Below are positions 29,963 to 37,471 of a stretch of 45,411 bases of DNA, in pieces. The stretch is taken from positions 1 through 45,411 of the forward strand of contig CAJUIP010000029.1 in assembly GCA_910586315.1 (NCBI GenBank). The letters run 5' to 3'. Source of the stretch: an uncultured Lachnospiraceae bacterium. Lineage in GTDB: Bacteria > Bacillota > Clostridia > Lachnospirales > Lachnospiraceae. Position 1 is the stretch's first letter; the number at the start of each line of letters is the position of its first letter. The notes below the pieces were generated by a model. That model was given only the letters and a program-made list of their open reading frames with translations. It was not told where the DNA came from and did no database searches. Made by a program: the position numbers and the translations under genes.

Positions 29963-31434
29963 TTCACCTCTGTTATATAAACCGATACCATTTTAATTTC
30001 TCCGGGAACAGTATCATCACTCCATGCTACCAGAACATTTGCAGGTCTTCCTTTTTTGCCATACAGAACTATCTCCTGTTCATACCGTTTCCCATGCCCA
30101 GCACTTCCTTTATCAACCACTGGGTATAACGGAGCACGCAAAAGAATTTCCTTTTTCAGCTCTTTCCAATTGTTTTCGTCATATCCCAAACGGCTTCTAA
30201 ATGCCCTTCCTTTCGCCAAACCATCTGGGAAATCACCGCCAAATAGATAGTGCGTAAACTTCCTGTCAGCGGCTGTGGCCTTTTCTGCATTGGGCAGCCT
30301 AAGCTCCGGATGATGGAGGAGCTTACTCCTCCTGCGATGATCCAGTTCCATAAAACTAAAAGGCTCAGGATTATTATACTTCATTTCCCGGAACTTTGCA
30401 AAATCTTTCGGAACCTCATTCCCTAATGTATTCCGGAACTCCTTATGCTGTCGCTTATCCCGGAGAAGCTGATTCCGCGCCTTTACCTTATCTTGATATG
30501 CCCGAATCTGCTTTTTTGTTCTGGGATCCTGCGTAATAGGGTTCTTTTCCGGATTTGAAAAGTCCTTGTCCCTCTGGATTTGTTTTTCTGATTTTCCGAT
30601 AATCGTATATTTGACAAGACCATGTAAACAGTTTGGATGAATGTTCAGGTATGTGTTGCTCAAATCTTCCGGTCCTCCAGGATCTACCTTTCCAAACGCC
30701 AAAGACAGCGCAGGATATTCTGGATTCGTACCACTTTTGCTGTATACCCGACCCTCAAGAGGCGCACATACTGGACACGTACTGCCGATTTTTACGATCT
30801 GCCAAAGGTCATAATCATCCGCCGTTAGAATTGCTGCCACCTCCGCCTGCCTTGCAGTTGTCCGGACTGCCATATTCCCGTATTCCTGCAATGTCCATGT
30901 ACGGCCAGCTTTGTCTACGAATGCCGGAATTCCCCGGTTTTGCAGCTCTCTCGCCACAGCCGCACTCCCCTTCTGCCAGGAAGACCCCGCTGCTTGCTGT
31001 CTGAGTACCTGTTTTAAAACCTCTTCCCGGAACGGATCCGCTTCCAGCCTCGCGATTGTAAAATATCGTTCCATGGTTCTCTTTGCTCCTGCGGCCGCTT
31101 CTGTAAGCTCTCCTAACAGGTTGTCAGACAATTGCTGTATAACGGCTGTCTGAGCCGCTGTAAGCGTTCTGGCATTCCGATATCCGGCAGCGTCTTTATC
31201 GGAATGATAAAAGATCGTTTCGATCATTTGGGGGATATACTCCCAGGACTCATCTACCATATTCTGCAACGTTTTCTGGACACGCTCCAGAGCTGCCACC
31301 TCGGCGTAATCCACATAGCCCTGATCTCTCTTTCTCATGATCTCACGGATCAGGTCCTGCTCTGTCTGCAGAAACAATGCACGCATGTATCTGGTTACAT
31401 CTCTGGATATCAGTGGCCGTATCTTTTTTACCAT
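29959..31434 (-). CDS. Minor capsid protein fused to a polymorphic-toxin-like C-terminal domain
   Basis: A 491-aa protein. Residues 1-330 are a phage minor capsid/MuF-type head protein with the Cys/His cluster TCPVCAPLEGRVY (about 212-225) and NIHPNCLHG (about 262). A lysine-rich linker follows. Residues about 378-491 (LRLPNAEKATAADRKFTHYL, AFRSRLGYDENNW, ELKKEILLRAPLYPV, RYEQEIVLYGKKGRPANVLV, MVSVYITEVK) resemble the DUF6883 domain of polymorphic toxins. MuF proteins ride inside the head, and MuF-toxin fusions are known in temperate Firmicutes phages. The toxin's activity here is unknown. Confidence 0.8.
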   Translation of the reverse strand: MVKKIRPLISRDVTRYMRALFLQTEQDLIREIMRKRDQGYVDYAEVAALERVQKTLQNMVDESWEYIPQMIETIFYHSDKDAAGYRNARTLTAAQTAVIQQLSDNLLGELTEAAAGAKRTMERYFTIARLEADPFREEVLKQVLRQQAAGSSWQKGSAAVARELQNRGIPAFVDKAGRTWTLQEYGNMAVRTTARQAEVAAILTADDYDLWQIVKIGSTCPVCAPLEGRVYSKSGTNPEYPALSLAFGKVDPGGPEDLSNTYLNIHPNCLHGLVKYTIIGKSEKQIQRDKDFSNPEKNPITQDPRTKKQIRAYQDKVKARNQLLRDKRQHKEFRNTLGNEVPKDFAKFREMKYNNPEPFSFMELDHRRRSKLLHHPELRLPNAEKATAADRKFTHYLFGGDFPDGLAKGRAFRSRLGYDENNWKELKKEILLRAPLYPVVDKGSAGHGKRYEQEIVLYGKKGRPANVLVAWSDDTVPGEIKMVSVYITEVK

Positions 31435-31439
31435 TCATG

Positions 31440-32894
31440 TCACCCTTCCTCTGGTTTCGTCTCTCCTGGAATCGTAAAGCCTGCCAAAGGATCCCGCATC
31501 TCACGGTTCTTTGAATATGTCCTTCCCCTTCCCGCCTCAATGCTCTCATCCGGAATCTTACCAAACATACCTGTCTCTTCCGCCATCGCCTGCAGTTCCT
31601 GCATGGCCGTAGCAGCATCCATCAAATCATTCTGATATACTGCAAGAATCGCATTTGTCTTTCGTTCTGCAATCTCTGCAATCTCCCTGGCATCTGGGGT
31701 CCTCATCGGCGGAAAATCAATTTCCATATCATCCGGAATCTTTCCCCAGGCTGACAAAGCCATAACCGGAAGAAGCCGCTCAATAATCCGGCGAAGTGTT
31801 GTTTCCCGCAGGCCATCGATGTAATCATAATAATTCTGCATGTCTGATTCCCCGGTGGAATTAAGTCCCGCCGGCGACCGTCCGAACAACTTTGTTACCG
31901 GTGTCCTCGCAGCTCCCGCAACATCCATCATAACCCGGTCATACACATCCGGCAATCCGGTAAAGGTATATTGCGTGTTATGGATCGCATCCCCTTTATT
32001 GATAATACGGGTTCCGAAATTGCTTTCTAAAATTGCCTGGGCCTGCATGGTATTCCAGAACCGGCGCTGAATTTCAGTGTTAGCGGTTCCCAATAGCTGG
32101 TCCAAACCGTCTGCCTCCATATAGTTCACATTTGCCCGGAAGGTAAGCGCTGCAATATTGCCAGAAACATTATCCCGCTTGACAATCTCATTATAAATCG
32201 CCTCGATTTCCGATTCTCCCCAATAGGTTTCCGTCACCTGTTCCTGCCAGGGAAGTTCACGCCCCAGAAAGCGAAGAATCCTGCTGTGATGAACCCTGAG
32301 CATCATCTGTCCACTGGTTTCATCCCTTACTGTATAATACGCCGGAAGGCCAAAATCCGGATCTTCTGGATCCGTCACAAGCTCCCCCTCCGGATAAACG
32401 CCAGACCAGCGGTCTAGGATCTGCAGCCCCAGAAAACTTCCCGGCATGACCGCATCCAGATCAAGTGGTTCGCTCATATCATTCTGTCCCTTGATCAGTA
32501 TGGCACCGACAGCACCGCCATATAGGCGTCCCCAGCACATGCCGTCCAAAACCTTCTTTCGAATCTGTGTTTTCCTTTCTAACTTTGCCATCTGGTCCAT
32601 ATACTCCGGCGCAAGTCCAGACTTGATTTCATACCACTTTCGGATCATGTCATTAGGGATCGTAGCCACAATGTTCTGTACAATCCAGTTATCCCGGTAC
32701 AAGCTGGTGAGCAACTGATAATTCTGCGTCATGCGGGTCATCGGATATTCGGTAGCCTGTAAAAGGTCCATGGTTCCAAAGCCGATCCTCGCCGCAGGAT
32801 TAGAAAAAGCGTCCATCGTACTGACAGACGCTAAAGAATTTGTATTCTGTTTTGTATCCGCCCTTGTACGGCGAGATAGTTTTCGTTTAGACAT
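31440..32894 (-). CDS. Portal protein, DUF1073 family
   Basis: A 484-aa protein: YRDNWIVQNIVATIPNDMIR, ...CWGRLYGGAVGAILIKGQND, HHSRILRFLGRELP, GAARTPVTKLFGRSPAGLNS, STGESDMQNYYDYIDGLR. These match the DUF1073 portal family. The dodecameric portal is the DNA channel and the head-tail vertex. It is between the large terminase and the minor capsid gene, as expected. Confidence 0.92.
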   Translation of the reverse strand: MSKRKLSRRTRADTKQNTNSLASVSTMDAFSNPAARIGFGTMDLLQATEYPMTRMTQNYQLLTSLYRDNWIVQNIVATIPNDMIRKWYEIKSGLAPEYMDQMAKLERKTQIRKKVLDGMCWGRLYGGAVGAILIKGQNDMSEPLDLDAVMPGSFLGLQILDRWSGVYPEGELVTDPEDPDFGLPAYYTVRDETSGQMMLRVHHSRILRFLGRELPWQEQVTETYWGESEIEAIYNEIVKRDNVSGNIAALTFRANVNYMEADGLDQLLGTANTEIQRRFWNTMQAQAILESNFGTRIINKGDAIHNTQYTFTGLPDVYDRVMMDVAGAARTPVTKLFGRSPAGLNSTGESDMQNYYDYIDGLRETTLRRIIERLLPVMALSAWGKIPDDMEIDFPPMRTPDAREIAEIAERKTNAILAVYQNDLMDAATAMQELQAMAEETGMFGKIPDESIEAGRGRTYSKNREMRDPLAGFTIPGETKPEEG

Positions 32895-34196
32895 TTATAT
32901 CCCCGTCCTCCAACTTGGTAATGTTGTCTTCACATAATATCTTAATGCATCCGGACCGTGATCTAACTGCTTCACCGGCTTTTCCTCTCCATGTTCTGCC
33001 GCTTTGTCATCCCACACATAAGACTGCATTTCGGACCGCAGTCCCCTGCATGCTTTGTTGATCTGGATCTTTTTGCGCTCTAGCAAAGAAGACACGATAC
33101 GGATTCCATCCATCACTTCATTATCCGCCAGTTTGACAATGAACCCACGGTTTCTGAGCTCTGCAATGAACGATGCAGCAGATGGATCCACAATGATCAT
33201 ACACTGGTCTTCCGGCTTGTTCCCCATAAACTCAACCATATCATCTGCATACTGGGAATCTGTTTTATTCGGATTTCCTGTTTTTCTTGCCTCCTCAGAT
33301 CTGCTGTCCCAACGATACTCCCTGTCTACCCATACAGTATCACCATCATCCCAGATGTCTAAGAATACACAGGGATTCGTCGTTCCGTAGTCCACAGCGA
33401 TTGTCCTGACACCGATGCTCTTAAGACCTGCCGGCCGTTCTTCGTCGGTATAATAATTTTCATCTGTACACATGGTATAAATAAGCCCCTCAGCAACCGC
33501 CCACAGGCCCTTAATATAACGGAGGAAGAACACACCGGCATACATGCTTCGATACCTGGCCTTGATCTTCTCTGACAGGCTCAGATTATCTTCCATCATG
33601 AAATGCAGATAAAGCAGCTTCTTATCTTTCCTCTTATCAATCCAGTTTACTTTAAACCAGTGCATCGGACCTGCGGGATTACAGTTAAACCAGAATTTAG
33701 AACCATCCACAGAACATCGGCCAGTGGCCTGGTTGACAAACGATTCCGGCATCAAAGCAACTTCATCAAAAAAAGCTCCTGCAGCCGTGATACCCTGTAC
33801 CAGCTCCTGGGAACCTTCATCCTTGCCGCCAAAGATGTAAAAGTAATTTGTTTTTCCACCTTTGGTAATCTCCAACATGTTTGGAGTTTCCCCAGATATG
33901 TGATGGATGCAGCGATATGCCCGCCTCCGAAGCATCGTCTTAAGATTGGTGAGCACATTACGCTGGAATGAGCTGATTGTCTTTCCAGCCATGATAAAAT
34001 TCTGTCTGTCAAATGTCTCCATGGCCCAGAAAACAAATCCCAAGGACATAGAAACTGTTTTCCCCGAGCGAATCGCGCCATCTGCGATAATACCGTCATA
34101 ATCCCAGACCGGGCTGTTTGGCATCCACCAGTTCATAACTTTACGCTGCTTCTTCGAAAATGGCTTAAAATTAAATACCGGTTTCTTTTTCTTCAT
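32895..34196 (-). CDS. Terminase large subunit, PBSX family
   Basis: A 433-aa DNA-packaging ATPase/nuclease. Walker A GAIRSGKT at residues 40-47, Walker B AAGAFFDEV at about 138-146, and an RNase H-like nuclease with IAVDYGTTNPCVF (about 273) and MIIVDPSAASFIAEL. It matches PBSX-type terminases (Terminase_6). It overlaps the small subunit gene by 26 nt; the basic start MKKKKPVFNFKPF is within the overlap. Confidence 0.95.
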   Translation of the reverse strand: MKKKKPVFNFKPFSKKQRKVMNWWMPNSPVWDYDGIIADGAIRSGKTVSMSLGFVFWAMETFDRQNFIMAGKTISSFQRNVLTNLKTMLRRRAYRCIHHISGETPNMLEITKGGKTNYFYIFGGKDEGSQELVQGITAAGAFFDEVALMPESFVNQATGRCSVDGSKFWFNCNPAGPMHWFKVNWIDKRKDKKLLYLHFMMEDNLSLSEKIKARYRSMYAGVFFLRYIKGLWAVAEGLIYTMCTDENYYTDEERPAGLKSIGVRTIAVDYGTTNPCVFLDIWDDGDTVWVDREYRWDSRSEEARKTGNPNKTDSQYADDMVEFMGNKPEDQCMIIVDPSAASFIAELRNRGFIVKLADNEVMDGIRIVSSLLERKKIQINKACRGLRSEMQSYVWDDKAAEHGEEKPVKQLDHGPDALRYYVKTTLPSWRTGI

Positions 34197-34995
34197 CCGC
34201 TATCTCCTCGATCTCCCAATCCTCTGGAGCACTTCCTTTCAGGGCATCAAGGAATCCATCGTCCTGTTCGTCCTCATCATCCTGTTCACCGTGCTTCCGC
34301 ACATCCAGATCCAGTCGTTTCAGCTCAATCTCCAACCTGGCATCGTCCACACCGTACCGATGCAGGGAATCAATAGCCGCCTGCTTTCTGGTTTGTACTC
34401 TGGTTAAGGCATCCTCAATGCGCTGGATTTGGCCGAGTACGCCTTCATCTTCCGTCAGGACTGTATCTTTCCCTTTTTCAACCCCTGATTTGAATTTCAC
34501 TGTGGTCATACCCGATGGACGCCTTACGCCGTCTTCCTCAATCGGTTTAGCCTCTGCTTGTTTCAGATCCTCGATCCGTCTTAGCATTCTATGCTCCCGG
34601 ACAGTCAGCAAACGGATTTCCTGCAAGAGGAGCTGCTCTTTATCCGCCGGCACAGCCTCAGCTAACCGTTTCTCCTCCGGTTCCAGGCAATCAAAAAGGA
34701 GAGTCTCAAATTCTCCCGTGGTAACTGCATTTTTATTTCCTTTAGGAGCAGCGCCACCCTTATTCCCAACAGCATTCTGATTGCCGGCTGGGGCGCCCCT
34801 GGTTGCAACTTTTTTCTTTTTCAGTCGCAACTTTTTTTCCTGCTGGTTGCAACCATCTTTCTGTTTCCAGTATCGGCTGGCCCACGACTTCACAGCCGAC
34901 AGGCTCACTCCATACTTTTCGGCAATGTCTTTGTATTTCATGCCTTGCCGATAATCAGCAAAGGCCTGCTCTCTTGGTTCTAAGCTTTCACTCAA
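34171..34995 (-). CDS. Terminase small subunit
   Basis: A 274-aa protein. The N-terminal HTH (FADYRQGMKYKDIAEKYGVS, LSAVKSWASRYWK) binds the packaging site. A basic Gly/Asn linker (RGAPAGNQNAVGNKGG, APKGNKNAVTTGEF) and a helical oligomerisation region follow, ending in an acidic tail. The layout and GNQNAxGNxGG motif are characteristic of PBSX-type TerS proteins. It is directly upstream of the large subunit. Confidence 0.92.
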   Translation of the reverse strand: MSESLEPREQAFADYRQGMKYKDIAEKYGVSLSAVKSWASRYWKQKDGCNQQEKKLRLKKKKVATRGAPAGNQNAVGNKGGAAPKGNKNAVTTGEFETLLFDCLEPEEKRLAEAVPADKEQLLLQEIRLLTVREHRMLRRIEDLKQAEAKPIEEDGVRRPSGMTTVKFKSGVEKGKDTVLTEDEGVLGQIQRIEDALTRVQTRKQAAIDSLHRYGVDDARLEIELKRLDLDVRKHGEQDDEDEQDDGFLDALKGSAPEDWEIEEIADEEKETGI

Positions 34996-35032
34996 GCATC
35001 ACCACCTCATTTGAGTTTGATTTTTAGCAAAG

Positions 35033-35107
35033 TGCGGGTGCAGGATTTGAAACCGGGACCCCCGGGACACAATCCCGGTTAGCTGTCGGCTGCTGCATAC
35101 CGCAATA
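35033..35107 (-). tRNA. tRNA-like element A (degenerate, possible Thr-TGT)
   Basis: On the minus strand: GCGGTATGC..., AGC/GCT short D-stem, a perfect anticodon-like arm CCGGG-ATTGTGT-CCCGG (anticodon TGT if U33 is the first T), then a T-arm-like GGTTTCAAATCC with an extra T, and GCACCCGC pairing imperfectly with the 5' end. The D loop lacks GG and the T loop has 8 nt. It lies between TerS and a small gene. Likely a decayed or diverged phage tRNA; not a standard tRNA. Confidence 0.4.
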
Positions 35108-35116
35108 ATGGGTAAA

Positions 35117-35146
35117 AGAAAAGGAACTGCCGCAGTGGACAGTCCC
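35117..35146 (-). terminator. Terminator after the 64-aa gene
   Basis: GGAACTG (35123-35129) and CAGTCCC (35140-35146), one G-U, followed on the minus strand by TTTTCTTTT. Confidence 0.65.
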
Positions 35147-35163
35147 CTATCAAACGTTTTCAT

Positions 35164-35358
35164 TTACTTTTGTTTCTCGATAAAATCCTTCATCATTTTT
35201 GACAGCTGTGCAGCCTGGCTCACTCCCGCTCTGTCACAAGCCTCCGCAAACTGGTCTACTACTTCACGCTTTAGCTTATACGATTTCGACATTAACCCGG
35301 CCTTTTCCTCATACTTTTTCGTCGCAATTGTTTGTGGTTTGGGGTTTCCTACTGGCAT
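35164..35358 (-). CDS. Small basic protein, RHH-like, 64 aa
   Basis: MPVGNPKPQTIATKKYEEKA at the N-terminus, then YKLKREVVDQFAEACDRAGV and SQAAQLSKMMKDFIEKQK, fitting a strand plus two helices of a ribbon-helix-helix fold. Similar short proteins are frequent in Lachnospiraceae mobile elements (memory). ATG 35358 follows GGAGGGACAAAAG; the extended start at 35373 is less likely. It overlaps the end of a 34-codon frame upstream. Confidence 0.7.
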   Translation of the reverse strand: MPVGNPKPQTIATKKYEEKAGLMSKSYKLKREVVDQFAEACDRAGVSQAAQLSKMMKDFIEKQK

Positions 35359-35453
35359 CTTTTGTCCCTCCACATCTCAAGCAAGCCGATTCCTAATTTA
35401 ACGACTGCCAACACGATAAAGAACGTGCCCAAAAATTTCAATGCATTTGCCAT
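35349..35453 (-). CDS. Possible 34-aa membrane peptide
   Basis: ATG 35453 opens a frame for one hydrophobic helix and a basic tail (LKFLGTFFIVLAVVKLGIGL, then EMWRDKRCQ). No convincing SD is visible, and it overlaps the next gene by 10 nt. It lies just downstream of the type I toxin candidate and could be a second small toxin or a chance ORF. Confidence 0.3.
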   Translation of the reverse strand: MANALKFLGTFFIVLAVVKLGIGLLEMWRDKRCQ

Positions 35454-35454
35454 A

Positions 35455-35484
35455 TTGATTTTATACAGATGAGTATGCTATAAT
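35455..35484 (+). promoter_or_regulatory. Promoter of the antisense RNA
   Basis: TTGATT (35455-35460), an 18-nt spacer and TATAAT (35479-35484) with an extended -10 (TGC before it). It points into the toxin gene from its 3' side. Confidence 0.75.
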
Positions 35485-35490
35485 ATTAGT

Positions 35491-35618
35491 TAAGAGAAGG
35501 GCTTACGCCCCTCTCTGCTACTCAAGTAGCTTTGAAATAATCAGTAGGATAACTCCTACTACTAAGTCCGTTAGCACTCCGACCAGCCAAGTCTTAAGTT
35601 TGCTATCGGACTTTTTCT
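35491..35618 (+). ncRNA. Antisense RNA (candidate type I antitoxin)
   Basis: Transcript predicted from the extended -10 promoter to a terminator of AAGTCCG (35564-35570) and CGGACTT (35607-35613) plus TTTCTTT. It begins with hairpin GAGAAGGGC-TTAC-GCCCCTCTC and contains GCTACT/AGTAGC and AGTAGGA/TCCTACT stems. It covers most of the 39-codon toxin gene on the opposite strand, so it could pair with the whole mRNA and block or destabilise it. Confidence 0.6.
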
Positions 35619-35637
35619 TTCGGCTTTTGCCTCTCAT
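35518..35637 (-). CDS. Candidate type I toxin, 39-aa membrane peptide
   Basis: MRGKSRKKKSDSKLK (basic), then TWLVGVLTDLVVGVILLIIS (one membrane helix), then KLLE. Small, positively charged single-helix peptides are the usual type I toxins of Firmicutes prophages. ATG 35637 has a perfect AAGGAGGTGA SD and a consensus promoter. Its 3' part is overlapped by a divergently transcribed RNA. I do not place it in a named toxin family. Confidence 0.7.
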   Translation of the reverse strand: MRGKSRKKKSDSKLKTWLVGVLTDLVVGVILLIISKLLE

Positions 35638-35662
35638 CTGTATCTCACCTCCTTATGATTGT

Positions 35663-35691
35663 ATTATATCATAAGGTGCACCATATGTCAA
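35663..35691 (-). promoter_or_regulatory. Consensus promoter of the toxin candidate
   Basis: Minus-strand TTGACA (35691-35686), a 17-nt spacer and TATAAT (35668-35663), perfect at both boxes. The spacer contains GGTGCACC, a possible operator palindrome. Confidence 0.9.
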
Positions 35692-35715
35692 GCTCTTTTA
35701 CTTTTATCTGGGTAA

Positions 35716-35748
35716 AGAAAAGAGATGGCGCGGAGCCATCTCTTTTTT
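35716..35748. terminator. Bidirectional terminator after the AT-rich cassette
   Basis: AAAAGAGATGGC (35718-35729) and GCCATCTCTTTT (35735-35746), loop GCGGA, a perfect 12-bp stem with flanking A and T runs. It overlaps the end of the 35747-36211 gene. Confidence 0.85.
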
Positions 35749-36211
35749 ATTCTTCAACTACGAATCCATACGACGCCACCAATTTACTATCATCCATATT
35801 ATTAATATCTCCTGCGTCTTCCTCTGTTACTGGTTCTTCGTATTTATATACAACTAACTCATAATTTCCCGCTCCTGGCAAATATGCATCCTTGAAAAAA
35901 ATGTTTGATATCTTCTGTGACGAACCATCATATCTGCTTTTTCCTAGTGCACTTTTTAAACTATCTGCTTTCTCATAATCAATTCTTCCCAACGATACCG
36001 CTTTATCGTCATCATTATCCCCTATCTTTATCAAAAATAATAAAAGAGTAAAATGTTTAGATAAATAATTTATTGTATTAATTAGAACAAATACAGTAAA
36101 GGATAATTTATTATCAAATATTCTTATTTTATCAAATATAGATGTTATATTGCTTGTAGAAGTTACTTCTCCCTCACATAACAAAATATTTATGTTAAAT
36201 CTACTTTCCAT
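35747..36211 (-). CDS. Unknown protein of AT-rich cassette (distal gene)
   Basis: A 154-aa protein. The N-terminus (SRFNINILLCEGEVTSTSNI) and middle (KLSFTVFVLINTINYLSKHF, TLLLFLIKI) are strand-rich and hydrophobic; the C-terminus ends GNYELVVYKYEEP ... LVASYGFVVEE, like a beta-sandwich. Some phage/defence-linked proteins of this size (DUF6941 type) share this look, but I am not certain. It overlaps the upstream membrane gene by 11 nt and ends at a terminator. Much richer in A/T than the phage's structural genes. Confidence 0.6.
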   Translation of the reverse strand: MESRFNINILLCEGEVTSTSNITSIFDKIRIFDNKLSFTVFVLINTINYLSKHFTLLLFLIKIGDNDDDKAVSLGRIDYEKADSLKSALGKSRYDGSSQKISNIFFKDAYLPGAGNYELVVYKYEEPVTEEDAGDINNMDDSKLVASYGFVVEE

Positions 36212-36746
36212 TTGTATCCACTCTCCAGTCTTTATTAGTAATTTTATTTTTCATATTAGTACGATGTGGGGTATATGCGTCTTTACCTGTCATAGTTCCC
36301 ATCTTTTTTGCTGTCTCTTCAGCTGTCTTTCCCGGTAAATCGTCAATCTTGCTCTGCAAATCACTCAAGCTAGCATTTAACTGATTAATATTACTTTCAA
36401 TCCCTTCATTGATACCAGCTATTGACACTACTGTTTTATCTAATTCTTTCGCTGTCATTTCAATTTGCTCTTTAATATGTTCCGTCTTCCCCTCTCCTGT
36501 GATACTTAAAATTATTGCTAAAACAGACAATATTATTGAAGTTATTGTGCCTGCAAATGATACCCATTCTGGAAATTTGGGATGACTTGCCGTTTTAGTA
36601 GCTATCATCCATACAATAATTGCTATTGCAATACAAGATATGTAGCGCATATGTAATTTTATTCTCTCATTTTCTAACTTTAAATTATATTCGTCGAATG
36701 TTTTAGGCACTTCTTTGCATTCACTACATTTCTTAAATCCAAACAT
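36201..36746 (-). CDS. Two-helix membrane protein with coiled coil (AT-rich cassette)
   Basis: A 181-aa protein. Residues 7-11 hold CSEC (a possible metal pair). Helices at about 34-52 (YISCIAIAIIVWMIATKT) and 63-83 (WVSFAGTITSIILSVLAIIL) are followed by a coiled coil (about 88-145, ELDKTVVSIAGINEGIESNI, ASLSDLQSKIDDLPGKTAEE) and a basic tail. ATG 36746 follows GGAGGG. It is coupled to the next gene by overlap. Layout resembles membrane-anchored accessory or exclusion proteins; function unknown. Confidence 0.65.
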   Translation of the reverse strand: MFGFKKCSECKEVPKTFDEYNLKLENERIKLHMRYISCIAIAIIVWMIATKTASHPKFPEWVSFAGTITSIILSVLAIILSITGEGKTEHIKEQIEMTAKELDKTVVSIAGINEGIESNINQLNASLSDLQSKIDDLPGKTAEETAKKMGTMTGKDAYTPHRTNMKNKITNKDWRVDTNGK

Positions 36747-36799
36747 AATAGTTTCCCTCCAATTTTATGTAAATTATCCTATCACAAAATCCGACAAAA

Positions 36800-36827
36800 G
36801 AAAAGCACCTATCTATCGACAGGCGCT
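36800..36827 (-). terminator. Terminator between tRNA-like B and AT-rich cassette
   Basis: AGCACCT (36804-36810) and AGGCGCT (36821-36827) with one wobble, followed on the minus strand by TTTTCTTTTG. It insulates the cassette from upstream transcription. Confidence 0.65.
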
Positions 36828-36855
36828 TATTAGGGGGAGAAAATATTGTAACAAA

Positions 36856-36933
36856 CGGCAGCTCCAGGAGTCGAACCTGGCCTCAGGGCGTCACCCTGGC
36901 CATCTGCCATGAATGGTGTGCTCCGATACTGCC
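36856..36933 (-). tRNA. tRNA-like element B (atypical, possible Val-GAC)
   Basis: A 78-nt element on the minus strand: 5' GGCAGTA pairs 6 of 7 with 3' AGCTGCC, discriminator G, a perfect T-arm CCAGG-TTCGACT-CCTGG, and an anticodon-like arm CAGG-GTGACGC-CCTG (U33, anticodon GAC). The D arm is abnormal: 25 nt with CCAT/ATGG instead of a GG-bearing loop, and the variable loop is short. Either a diverged phage tRNA or a tRNA mimic. It is followed by a terminator. Confidence 0.5.
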
Positions 36934-36948
36934 CGGGCGAGCCCGGGT
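36931..36948. repeat. GC-rich palindrome beside tRNA-like B
   Basis: CCCGGG-cgag-CCCGGG, two self-complementary CCCGGG copies, makes a 6-bp stem immediately upstream of the tRNA-like element. TATAAT on the minus strand occurs about 60 nt further upstream (near 37000), with no good -35. Confidence 0.45.
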
Positions 36949-37032
36949 GTTATGAGGGGAAAAACCGCTGGCCGAATGCCTTTGGATTCCATTTTATTAT
37001 AAACCGAAAATACCGAAATGAACGAAAAATCG

Positions 37033-37455
37033 TTATTTAATTTTCATTTGCTTCAGATAAGCATCCCTGATGCAGATTCTTGGATAATCTGCTGCGTGAT
37101 TGCCAGTGCATTTGATCTTCTCCGCAATCTTCTGCCAGCTCATACCATCTATGTAGAACATCCGAAACACGCAACGCGTCTGACCATCCTCAATAGCATT
37201 AATCCACATTTCAACTGCCTCTATACTATCCTTCCTGGCCTGCAATGCCGCTTTCCGTCTTCGATACTGATCACCATCAAAACCCACAACACTCTGCGGA
37301 CGCGGAAACCCGGTTCGGTAATCTAAAATCGTACTGTTTCCCATTCCCTTGTCTGTCATCCAGAATTCATCTAATTCATATTCCAGAAGGGGAATTTCCA
37401 TCTTATACTTTCGATAATTATTAAGCAGTCTTCTCGTTATCTTAATCCGTCCCAT
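37033..37455 (-). CDS. Sigma-like/ArpU-type phage transcription regulator
   Basis: A 140-aa protein: KITRRLLNNYRKYKMEIPLL, AALQARKDSIEAVEMWINAI, TRCVFRMFYIDGMSWQKIAE with KCTGNHAADYPRICIRDAYL. The C-terminal part is a sigma-70 region 4-like HTH, as in ArpU/RinA-type activators of phage late genes. It is transcribed just upstream of the accessory and packaging genes that it would activate. Confidence 0.78.
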   Translation of the reverse strand: MGRIKITRRLLNNYRKYKMEIPLLEYELDEFWMTDKGMGNSTILDYRTGFPRPQSVVGFDGDQYRRRKAALQARKDSIEAVEMWINAIEDGQTRCVFRMFYIDGMSWQKIAEKIKCTGNHAADYPRICIRDAYLKQMKIK

Positions 37456-37471
37456 TGGTCTCCCCTCCTCA

